In this document: one piece after another, positions 1 to 5,974 of the stretch
Position numbering within the stretch: position 1 is the stretch's first letter
Layout of the letters: every line of letters begins with the position of its first letter
Assembly (NCBI GenBank): GCA_015489145.1
Contig: WGAH01000220.1
Coordinates: forward strand, 1-8,838
Length of the DNA stretch: 8,838 bases
Direction of reading: 5' to 3'
From: Deltaproteobacteria bacterium
GTDB lineage: Bacteria; Myxococcota_A; UBA796; UBA2385
The notes under the pieces: model-generated
Told to the model about the DNA's origin: nothing
Database searches by the model: none
What the model saw: only the letters and a program-made list of their open reading frames with translations
Position numbers and translations under genes: made by a program

Positions 1-954
1 CCCGAGCGCGGCATTCCCTTCCACCCGGTCGAGGCGGCGCAGTACCCGCGCGGCGGCGGCCTGGCCGCCCGGGCCCGCTTCGGGCTGGACCTCCTCGGCA
101 GCGTGCTCCGGGCCCGGCGGGTGCTGCGGCGCCTGCGCCCGGCGGTGGTGCTCGGGGTCGGGGGCTACATCTCGGCCCCGCCGGTGCTGGCGGCCTGGAC
201 GCTCGGCGTGCCCCGGGTGGTCCACGAGGCCAACGTCACCCCGGGGCTCGCCAACCGGCTCTGCGCCCGGGTGGCCGACCTCGTGCTGCTGACCTACGCC
301 GCCACCGCCGACCGCCTGCCCGGGCGCGCGCCCCGCGAGGTGGTCGGCCTGCCGGTGGCGCCGGGGGTCGCGCGCGGCGACGCCGCCGCCGCCCGGTCCC
401 GCTACGGCCTGTCCGGCGAGCGGCCGGTGCTCCTCGTCGTCGGCGGCTCGCTCGGCGCCGCCACCCTCAACGCCCTCGGAACGGCCCTGGCCCGGCTCCC
501 CGACCGCGCCTTCGACCTCGTCCTCGTCACCGGCCCGGCCTACCACGAGCGCGTGCGCGCCGAGCTCGAGCCCCTGCCGCCGGGGGTGGCGCTCGTCCCC
601 TACGAGGAGCGCATGCCCGACGCCTACGCCCTCGCCGACCTCGTCGTCTGCCGGGCCGGCTCCTCGACCCTGGCCGAGATCGCCGCCGTCGGGCTGCCGG
701 CCGTGCTCGTGCCGAGCCCCAACGTCACGGACAACCACCAGGAGGCCAACGCCCGGGCCCTCGAAGAAGCCGGCGCGGCCGTGGTCCTCACCGAGGACGG
801 CCTCGACGTGGAGGCCGCGGCCCGGCGCGTCGCCGCCCTGCTCGCCGATCGCGAAGGCCTCCGCGCGATGGCGGAGGCCTCGGCCCGCCAGGCCCGCCCG
901 GACACGGCCGAGCGGGTGGCGGACCTCGTGGAAGCCCTGGTGGCGGGCCGCTGA
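1..954 (+). CDS. murG: MurG, UDP-GlcNAc:lipid I GlcNAc transferase (N-terminus off the left edge)
   Basis: MurG transfers GlcNAc from UDP-GlcNAc to lipid I, making lipid II on the inner face of the cytoplasmic membrane, the last cytoplasmic step of peptidoglycan precursor synthesis. The frame is open from base 1 to the TGA at 952-954, giving 317 residues; full-length MurG is usually about 350-360, so roughly 40 residues including the first glycine-rich loop lie upstream. An internal ATG-like start at 103 is not the true start, because conserved sequence precedes it. Visible in the fragment: GVGGYISAPP (about residues 51-60), a VHEAN motif that is normally HEQN, the GGSLGA donor-site loop (about 148-153), and the C-terminal CRAGSSTLAEIAAVGLPA block with the conserved Glu near 226 and Gln near 247 expected to contact UDP-GlcNAc. 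In many genomes murG sits in the dcw cell-wall cluster; here sodB converges on it 5 bases downstream, so murG is probably the last gene of its operon. Confidence 0.95.
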   Translation, partial: PERGIPFHPVEAAQYPRGGGLAARARFGLDLLGSVLRARRVLRRLRPAVVLGVGGYISAPPVLAAWTLGVPRVVHEANVTPGLANRLCARVADLVLLTYAATADRLPGRAPREVVGLPVAPGVARGDAAAARSRYGLSGERPVLLVVGGSLGAATLNALGTALARLPDRAFDLVLVTGPAYHERVRAELEPLPPGVALVPYEERMPDAYALADLVVCRAGSSTLAEIAAVGLPAVLVPSPNVTDNHQEANARALEEAGAAVVLTEDGLDVEAAARRVAALLADREGLRAMAEASARQARPDTAERVADLVEALVAGR

Positions 955-964
955 GCGGCTCAGC
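950..964. terminator. Small symmetric hairpin over both murG and sodB stop codons
   Basis: The convergent murG and sodB genes end 5 bases apart. The stretch holding both stop codons forms a 6-bp inverted repeat (GCTGAG, loop CGG, CTCAGC). A hairpin here could act on both transcripts, but the stem is short and there is no T-run on either side. It is therefore only a weak candidate for a bidirectional terminator and may simply follow from two genes that both end in GC-TGA-GC. Confidence 0.2.
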
Positions 965-1544
965 CGGCGAAGTTCGCGCTGGCGAAGTCCCAGTTCACCA
1001 GGTTCCACCAGGCCTCGACGTACTTGGGCCGGGCGTTGCGGTAGTCGATGTAGTAGGCGTGCTCCCACACGTCGCAGGTGAGGATCGGGGTGAGGCCGTC
1101 GGTGAGGGGGTTGCCGGCGTTGGCGGTGCTCATCACCGAGAGCTTGCCGTCGGCGTCCTTGACCAGCCAGGCCCAGCCCGAGCCGAAGCGGCCGGCGGCG
1201 GCCTTGGAGAAGGCGTCCTTGAAGGCGGCGAAGGAGCCGAAGTCGCGGGCGATGGCCTCGGCGAGGGCGCCGGTGGGCTCGCCGCCGCCGTTCGGGCTCA
1301 TCGAGTTCCAGTAGAAGGTGTGGTTCCAGACCTGGGCCGCGTTGTTGAACACGCCGCCCTCGGTGGTGGTGATCAGCTCCTCGAGGCTCTTGCCGGCGAG
1401 GCTGGGGTCGGCCTCGACGAAGCCGTTGAGCTTGTTGACGTAGCCGGCGTGGTGCTTGCCGTGGTGGAACTCGAGGGTCTCGGCCGAGATGTGGGGGGCC
1501 AGGGCGTCCTTGGCGTAGGGCAGGGCGGGCAGTTCGAAGGCCAT
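960..1544 (-). CDS. sodB: Iron superoxide dismutase SodB
   Basis: This cytoplasmic enzyme disproportionates superoxide to oxygen and hydrogen peroxide. The protein is 194 residues, matching the usual size (about 193) of the SodB family. The four metal ligands are visible: His27, His75, Asp158 and His162, the last two in the signature DVWEHAYY. Iron rather than manganese is indicated by Gln71 in FNNAAQVWNHTFYW, where manganese enzymes carry Gly and supply the active-site Gln from a later loop, and by Ala141 at that later position. The N-terminus (residues 3-23) matches Escherichia coli SodB as I recall it. The ATG at 1544-1542 is preceded by a strong GGAGGA ribosome site 6 bases away. Codons are strongly G/C-ending like the neighbours, so nothing suggests recent transfer. 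It is read alone from the 116-base gap to its right and converges on murG. Confidence 0.97.
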   Translation of the reverse strand: MAFELPALPYAKDALAPHISAETLEFHHGKHHAGYVNKLNGFVEADPSLAGKSLEELITTTEGGVFNNAAQVWNHTFYWNSMSPNGGGEPTGALAEAIARDFGSFAAFKDAFSKAAAGRFGSGWAWLVKDADGKLSVMSTANAGNPLTDGLTPILTCDVWEHAYYIDYRNARPKYVEAWWNLVNWDFASANFAG

Positions 1545-1660
1545 GGGGTTTCCTCCGCGGGGAAGGTGGGGTCTCTCGCTGATCGGGCGGGCCGCGGTCC
1601 GAAGCGCACCGCCGGTCCCGCCCGGCTTGCCCCCTTCCCCTTACCCGGCGGGAAGCCCTG
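1545..1660 (-). promoter_or_regulatory. sodB leader region with strong Shine-Dalgarno (GGAGGA at 1551-1556)
   Basis: This 116-base gap lies between the sodB start and the stop of the upstream MYXO-CTERM gene. It must hold the sodB promoter unless sodB is read through from that gene, which lies on the same strand. The ribosome site GGAGGA, 6 bases before ATG, fixes the sodB start. I found no convincing -35/-10 pair. I also found no terminator for the upstream gene: GGCTT (1624-1628) could pair with AAGCC (1653-1657), but the stem is interrupted and lacks a T-tract. Read-through from the MYXO-CTERM gene is therefore possible. Confidence 0.6.
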
Positions 1661-3415
1661 TCAACCTCGGCGGCGGAACGCGAGGGCGGCCGCGAGGAGG
1701 GAGAGCAGCGCCAGCGCCGTCGGGGCGCGGGAACCGCCGGCGGCGCAGCCGCACACCGGCTCGGGCGGCGCGGCCCGGTCGCGGACGCGAAGCTCGACCC
1801 CTCCGAGGACGCGGCGGCCGTCGTCGACGGTGACCGGGTGGAGGCCGACGGGGGCGTCGGCCTCGACGGTGGCCTCGACGCGAATCGTCGCGCCGTCCAC
1901 CTCGATGCCGCCGACGATGATCCCGTCGCCGAGGTCGACGGTCGGGCTCGCCTCGGGCGGGTCGCTGGCGCTGATCTCGAGGGTGAGGGCCTCGCCCTGC
2001 TCGGCGGCGTCCGGGCTGATCGCGAGGAGGGCGGGACGGTCGGCGCCGTCGAGCACCGTCAGCGCGTCCTCGAGGGTGGCGCTGCCGGCCCCGCCGGTGA
2101 GGGTCAGGGCGCGGGCCCCGGTGGCGGCGTCGGCGGCCACCTCCACCGTGAACACCGCCCGGTCCACGTCGAGCACCTCGGTGTCGACGACCTCGACGCC
2201 CTCGCCGGCGTCGAGCTCCGCCACCCCCTCGGCCCCGAGCAGCAGGTAGCGGGCCGTCACCGCGAGGTGGACCCGCTCGCCCTGCCAGACCTCGGCGGGG
2301 CTCAGGTCGACCACCGCCGGGATCGCCGTCTCGAGCTCGAGCGCCTCGGAGGGCTCGCCCTCGCGGTCGCCGCGGGGCGTGTCGAAGACGGCGGAGACCA
2401 CGACCTCGTGCCGCTCGGCGCTCACCGGCAGCTCGACCTCCGGGTCCACCGGCCAGGCCACCGGCTCGCCGTCGCGGTACACGACGTAGCCGAGCACCGG
2501 GTAGAGCGGGTCCTCGGGCGGCTCCCAGGCCAGCGGCACGGCGGCGCCCACCGGCCGGTCGGCGGCGACCGCCGGCGGGCCCGGGGCCGGCAGGCGCACC
2601 GAGAAGCAGGCGGTCTCGCCGGTGGCGAGGTTGTCGCCGTCGGTGGCCTCGATCCACCAGCAAAGCTCCGTGCCGGGCTCCACCCCGTCGAGCTCGCCGT
2701 CCCAGGTCTCGCCGTCGGCCTCCACCGCCAGGGGCGCCGTGCCCTCGTCCACCCCGTCGGACCAGCGAAGCTCGGCCGACACCGCGCCGAGGTCGTCGAC
2801 GATGCGGGCGGCGACGGCGTAGGGCCCCTCGACGTCCTGGGTGTCCTCGGGCAGCAGGGTGTAGACCACCAGCGGGGGCACCGGGTCGCCGTCCTCGATG
2901 CGGGCGAGGCCGAGGTACCAGCCGGCGCGGGCGCCGGAGGCGTCGGCGTGGAAGGCCAGCCGGAGCAGCGAGGCATCGCTCACCCCGTCGAGGTCGAACC
3001 AGTCCTCGACCCAGCCGTCGCTGGCGCCGGTGAAGCCGGCGTCGGTGGGGTAGCCGTAGACGGGCTCGAGGGGCTGCCAGGCGGCGCCGTCCCAGCGCTC
3101 GACGAGTCCCGCGTCGCCCCCCTCGTCGATGTCGTACCAGTGCGCCAGGCCCAGCACCGGGCGGCTCGCCCCGGTGAGGTCGAGGGTGGGGAAGGTGAGG
3201 TAGTCGTCGCCGTCGTTGAAGTAGTCGCGGTCCAGCAGGGTGGCCCAGGCGTCCTCGCCGTTCCAGCCCGCCCCGGGACCGGAGGCGACCGGGCCCCACT
3301 CCCACTGGTCGGCCTCGCCGCTCGGCTGGAAGCCGCCGTCGTCCTCGGCGAAGTCCCAGACCGCCAGCGGGTCGGAGGCGGCGAGGACCAGCGGCAGCAG
3401 CAGGGCGGGGATCAC
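1661..3415 (-). CDS. Multidomain surface protein with MYXO-CTERM tail (galactose-binding-like/Fn3/IPT-like modules)
   Basis: A predicted exported protein of 584 residues, probably displayed on the cell surface; exact function unknown. Residues 1-13 (MIPALLLPLVLAA) are a short hydrophobic signal without a basic start. Residues about 18-175 look like a beta-sandwich module of the MAM/immune-inhibitor-A kind (opening WDFAEDDGGF, then DYLTFPTLDLTGAS and LAHWYDID). Residues about 185-275 are an Ig/Fn3-like module with Cys252 and Cys270 likely paired, about 278-362 are Fn3-like, and about 366-455 and 460-545 are two IPT/Big-like modules (LSPAEVWQGE and ISPDAAEQGE openings). The end is a MYXO-CTERM-type tail: VCGCAAGGS with Cys555 and Cys557, a hydrophobic helix about 566-580, then RRRG. 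Such tails are known substrates of myxosortase-type processing in Myxococcota. I chose the GTG at 3415-3413: it overlaps the VWA gene's stop as GTGA, has GAGGTG 5 bases upstream, and starts directly at the signal peptide. The frame stays open further upstream, but only as a shadow of the VWA gene. Confidence 0.85.
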   Translation of the reverse strand: MIPALLLPLVLAASDPLAVWDFAEDDGGFQPSGEADQWEWGPVASGPGAGWNGEDAWATLLDRDYFNDGDDYLTFPTLDLTGASRPVLGLAHWYDIDEGGDAGLVERWDGAAWQPLEPVYGYPTDAGFTGASDGWVEDWFDLDGVSDASLLRLAFHADASGARAGWYLGLARIEDGDPVPPLVVYTLLPEDTQDVEGPYAVAARIVDDLGAVSAELRWSDGVDEGTAPLAVEADGETWDGELDGVEPGTELCWWIEATDGDNLATGETACFSVRLPAPGPPAVAADRPVGAAVPLAWEPPEDPLYPVLGYVVYRDGEPVAWPVDPEVELPVSAERHEVVVSAVFDTPRGDREGEPSEALELETAIPAVVDLSPAEVWQGERVHLAVTARYLLLGAEGVAELDAGEGVEVVDTEVLDVDRAVFTVEVAADAATGARALTLTGGAGSATLEDALTVLDGADRPALLAISPDAAEQGEALTLEISASDPPEASPTVDLGDGIIVGGIEVDGATIRVEATVEADAPVGLHPVTVDDGRRVLGGVELRVRDRAAPPEPVCGCAAGGSRAPTALALLSLLAAALAFRRRG

Positions 3416-4404
3416 GCCGGCACCTCGTAGCGGACCTCGATGACGGCGCCGGCCGGGGGCGGCTCGTCGAAGACGACGGCCGGCGGGTCCTCGGACAGCG
3501 ACCAGCCCCCGTCGAGGCGCTCGCCGTCCACGCTCACCCGCACGGTGCCGGGCTCGGGGACGGCCGAGAGGGGGAAGGTGTCGGGAAAGGGCGCGGATAT
3601 CGACGCCAGGGCGTCCATGAGCACGGCGAAGTCGGGGTCGCAGACGCTGGCGGTGGCGCCCCCGGAGCCCTCGGCCACCGCCAGGTAGCGCTCGCCGGCC
3701 ACGGCGGTGCCGCCGCTGCCGACGCATCCCGAGGGGCTGTCGCCGACGATGGCCGACAGGATCGCCGGCTGCCCCGAGGCGGCGGCCTCGTCGGCGAGGA
3801 AGTCGAGGAAGGCGCCGGCCGGGTCGTCGCCGAGCACCGGCTCGCTGGCGTCGTCCCCGTCGGCGTAGACGATGACGTGCAGCGCGGCCTCGGGGCGGCG
3901 GAAGCCGAGGTTGGCCCCCGAGGCGAGGGGCTCGGTGAGGGCGAGCCAGGCGGCGCCCAGGCCGCCGGCGGGCTCGGCGCCGTCGGTGCCGACGAGGGCG
4001 GCGTCGGCCAGGGCGGCGGTGGGGTCGTCGGCGGCCGGGGTGATGATCCAGGGGTTGCCGCGCAGCACGCCCGCGTCCTCGCCGGAGATGTCGGTGCTGA
4101 CCACGCCGACCTGCCAGGCGGCGCCCAGGTCGAGGAGGCCCTCGGCGAAGCCCTCGATGGCGTCGGCGAGGGCGGCCTGCTCGGCGGCCATGGACGGGGT
4201 GTCGTCGACCACCCAGAGGATGTCGACGGCGGAGGGCTCGGTCTGGACGAACTCCTCGGTGACCGCCACCGTGTCGGCCACCACCGGGTCCTCGCCGTGG
4301 ATGAGGAAGTCGCTGCACCCGGCCGCGGGCAGCGCCAGCAGCAGGAGGCGACCCGCCCGGGCGAGCCGGTTCGGCGGCGGGGGAGGGGAGGCGGTGCGCG
4401 TCAT
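3412..4404 (-). CDS. VWA-domain lipoprotein (Myxococcota-type)
   Basis: A predicted 330-residue lipoprotein with a von Willebrand factor A domain, a fold that usually binds protein partners through a metal-ion site (MIDAS). Residues 1-30 form a lipoprotein signal: basic N-region, LLLLALPAAGC, Cys30 acylated. Ser31 follows, so nothing demands inner-membrane retention by the E. coli rule. The VWA domain spans about 60-270: VDILWVVDDTPSM carries the MIDAS Asp67, Thr69 (usually Ser) and Ser71; VGVVSTDIS is the next strand and loop, and VIVYADGDDAS supplies acidic residues at 182-185. Cys227 and Cys255 probably form a disulfide. Residues about 277-330 are a small C-terminal beta module. I chose ATG at 4404 because the signal peptide begins there, although its ribosome site is weak. 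An in-frame GTG at 4500 would add 32 Arg/Gly/Pro-rich residues. It is coupled by GTGA overlap to the MYXO-CTERM gene downstream, so the two are probably made together. The binding partner is unknown. Confidence 0.85.
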   Translation of the reverse strand: MTRTASPPPPPNRLARAGRLLLLALPAAGCSDFLIHGEDPVVADTVAVTEEFVQTEPSAVDILWVVDDTPSMAAEQAALADAIEGFAEGLLDLGAAWQVGVVSTDISGEDAGVLRGNPWIITPAADDPTAALADAALVGTDGAEPAGGLGAAWLALTEPLASGANLGFRRPEAALHVIVYADGDDASEPVLGDDPAGAFLDFLADEAAASGQPAILSAIVGDSPSGCVGSGGTAVAGERYLAVAEGSGGATASVCDPDFAVLMDALASISAPFPDTFPLSAVPEPGTVRVSVDGERLDGGWSLSEDPPAVVFDEPPPAGAVIEVRYEVPA

Positions 4405-4490
4405 GGCTCTCGCGAACGGGCGGCCGGCAGGCGGCGCACCCCGACCGCGGCGCGCCGCCCCGCCCGTGACCCTGGGACCAGACCCGGGAG

Positions 4491-4519
4491 ATCGTCGCAC
4501 CTTTCCCCCCGGGGGTCAA
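4491..4519 (-). promoter_or_regulatory. Candidate sigma-70-type promoter for the VWA/MYXO-CTERM pair
   Basis: On the - strand, TTGACC (4519-4514) is separated by 17 bases from GACGAT (4496-4491). The -35 box matches the consensus in 5 of 6 positions. The -10 box matches in only 3 of 6, including the key second A and final T. It begins just after the stop of the upstream lipoprotein gene. A transcript would start near 4484 and give a leader of about 80 bases before the ATG at 4404, which would rule out the GTG at 4500. This is a pattern match only. Confidence 0.35.
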
Positions 4520-4523
4520 CCGC

Positions 4524-5108
4524 TCAGCGCCGGTTGTCGTGCTCCCCGGGCACCCAGCTCCAGGCCTCCACCTCGGTGACCAGCTCGTCCCCCCGCCCGT
4601 GGCGCTTCATGCGGATGCGGCGAAAACCCCACTCGTGGTTGAGGCGGTACTCCCGGTGCAGCACCACCCAGCGGTCGACCTGCGGCGGGAAGCCCAGGGC
4701 GACGAGGGCGTCGGTGCGGCGCAGGGGTTCGGGAAGGGGCACGCGGATCATGTAGATGCGGTCGTCCAGGACGCGCAGCACCCCTCTCGGGAACACGTAC
4801 TCCTGCCCCTTCTCGCCGGGCAGGGCGCGGGTGGACTCCAGGGAGCCGAACTGCCGCTCCACGATGGGCCGGGCCTCCGACCAGCTCCGGCCGCCGAGGT
4901 AGCGCACGTCGATGTAGACGTCCTCGCGCTTCTCGTAGGGCTTCGGGGCCTTGCGGCGGGCCGGGGCGGCCGCCTCGCCCGGAGCGGGCAGGTCCGACAG
5001 GATCGGTTCCTCGGGGATGCCGGGAAGGACGGGTTCGTCCGGCTCGCAGGCGCCGGCGAGCACCGCGAGGAGGGCCAGGGAGGCGATGGGGCGGGCTTCC
5101 GGCGCCAT
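4524..5108 (-). CDS. Small lipoprotein of unknown function
   Basis: A predicted 194-residue lipoprotein that I do not recognise. Residues 1-20 form a signal peptide ending in the lipobox LAGAC, with Cys21 the acylated residue and Glu22 after it. Residues 22-57 are a Pro/Glu/Ala-rich linker ending in a basic stretch (ARRKAPKPYEKR). Residues about 60-187 look like a single compact alpha/beta domain: DVYIDVRYLGGRSW, PIVERQFGSLES, LRVLDDRIYMIRV, then ALVALGFPP and EWGFRRIRMKR. The basic, Arg-rich C-terminal part has no obvious catalytic motif. A lipid-anchored periplasmic or outer-membrane role is inferred only from the lipobox. The ATG at 5108 has no Shine-Dalgarno; instead a -10-like TATCAT lies 6 bases upstream, suggesting a leaderless message. 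It is divergent from trmB, and the VWA gene follows 119 bases downstream on the same strand. Confidence 0.8.
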   Translation of the reverse strand: MAPEARPIASLALLAVLAGACEPDEPVLPGIPEEPILSDLPAPGEAAAPARRKAPKPYEKREDVYIDVRYLGGRSWSEARPIVERQFGSLESTRALPGEKGQEYVFPRGVLRVLDDRIYMIRVPLPEPLRRTDALVALGFPPQVDRWVVLHREYRLNHEWGFRRIRMKRHGRGDELVTEVEAWSWVPGEHDNRR

Positions 5109-5176
5109 GGCGGGATGATATCCGGTCGGCCGGGCGAGCCCCGCGCGCCGCGGCGCTCCGCCCGGGAAGGAAGCCG
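5109..5176. promoter_or_regulatory. Divergent lipoprotein/trmB intergenic region
   Basis: These 68 bases separate two divergent genes and should hold both promoters. On the - strand TATCAT (5120-5115) matches the -10 consensus in 5 of 6 positions and sits 6 bases from the lipoprotein ATG, which would place the transcript start at the ATG itself. I see no good -35 at the expected distance. On the + strand AAGGAAG (5167-5173) is a good ribosome site for trmB. No clear + strand promoter is visible. Confidence 0.45.
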
Positions 5177-5974
5177 ATGAGCCCTGAACGTCCCCCCGAG
5201 GATTCCCAGTCGCCCGCCGGGGCGCCCGCGCCGGGCGGGGGCGCGCCGCACCGGCGCCGCTTTCGCGACCGTCGCCCCGAGGAGTACCCCCACCCGGACC
5301 TCAACCCCTACCTGAAGCTCCACCGCGAGATGGGGCGGCCGGTGGTGACCGCCGAGGAGGCGCCCCGGTGGCGCGGGCGCTGGCGCGAGGCCTTTGCCCG
5401 CCCGGCGCCGCTCCACGTCGAGGTGGGGCCGGGCAACGGCTTCTACCTCGCCGGCATGGCGGGTCTCCGCCCCGACCTCGACTGGCTGGGCGTCGAGATC
5501 CGCTTCAAGCGCGTGGTGCTCTGCGCCCGCAAGATCCTCGCGGCCGGCGTCGACAACGCGCTCATCGCCCGCTACGACGCCTGGTTCCTCGACGACCTGT
5601 TCGCCCCCGGCGAGATCGCCGGCCTGCACGTCAACTTCCCCGACCCGTGGAAGAAGGACCGCCACGAGAAGAAGCGCCTGCTCGGCCCGGCCTTCGCCGC
5701 CTGGGCCGCCCGGGCGATGGCGCCGGGGGCGGCGATGCGGGTCAAGACCGACCACGCGCCGAACCTCGACCGCCTCGTCGCCGCCCTGGCGGGCCTGCCC
5801 CTCGCGGTGGAGGCGCGGGTGGCCGACGTGGCGCGCCACGGCGTGCCCTGGGAGGACGACGTGGTGACCAACTACCAGACGAAGTTCGACCGGCGCGGCG
5901 AGCCCGTCCACGCCCTGCTCATCCGCCGCCTTCCGGGTCCGGCCCCGGCGCGCCCCGGGTCGTCCGGCGAATGA
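5177..5974 (+). CDS. trmB: tRNA (guanine-N7)-methyltransferase TrmB
   Basis: TrmB uses S-adenosylmethionine to methylate N7 of guanine 46 in the variable loop of many tRNAs. The protein is 265 residues. The SAM-binding motif I is HVEVGPGNGFYL (80-91), followed by the acidic GVEI (Glu107). The family signature FPDPWKKDRHEKKRL is at 154-168, and VKTDH (189-193) and TNYQTKFDRRGEP (231-243) complete the conserved C-terminal set. Residues 1-35 are a Pro/Gly/Arg-rich, probably disordered extension, which is not needed for the fold. ATG at 5177 is supported by AAGGAAG a few bases upstream. The last 12 or so residues (PAPARPGSSGE) are also low-complexity and lie where the gene overlaps the convergent membrane-protein gene by 56 bases. 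Confidence 0.95.
   Translation: MSPERPPEDSQSPAGAPAPGGGAPHRRRFRDRRPEEYPHPDLNPYLKLHREMGRPVVTAEEAPRWRGRWREAFARPAPLHVEVGPGNGFYLAGMAGLRPDLDWLGVEIRFKRVVLCARKILAAGVDNALIARYDAWFLDDLFAPGEIAGLHVNFPDPWKKDRHEKKRLLGPAFAAWAARAMAPGAAMRVKTDHAPNLDRLVAALAGLPLAVEARVADVARHGVPWEDDVVTNYQTKFDRRGEPVHALLIRRLPGPAPARPGSSGE

Noticed and set aside
1624..1657. Possible terminator after the first MYXO-CTERM gene
   Set aside because: Only GGCTT/AAGCC pair cleanly, around a long loop with mismatches and no T-tract.
1838..3430. Long + strand frame of 530 codons opposite the first MYXO-CTERM gene
   Set aside because: The translation is low-complexity (Gly/Arg/His/Val/Ala) with no domain or export signal. Long antisense frames are expected at this G+C content.
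4447..4458. 12-base palindrome GCGGCGCGCCGC upstream of the VWA gene
   Set aside because: Self-complementary G/C words are frequent in this composition. It has no loop, no second copy nearby and no known operator match.
4405..4500. Upstream GTG start at 4500 for the VWA lipoprotein
   Set aside because: It would place 32 Arg/Gly/Pro-rich residues before a clear lipoprotein signal, and the best promoter candidate would start transcription downstream of it.
1661..4519. A single 952-codon open frame suggesting one giant - strand protein
   Set aside because: Above 3415 it is an Arg/Gly/Pro-rich shadow of the VWA gene in another frame. The VWA frame has a signal peptide and domain motifs, and the GTG at 3415 has its own ribosome site and signal peptide.
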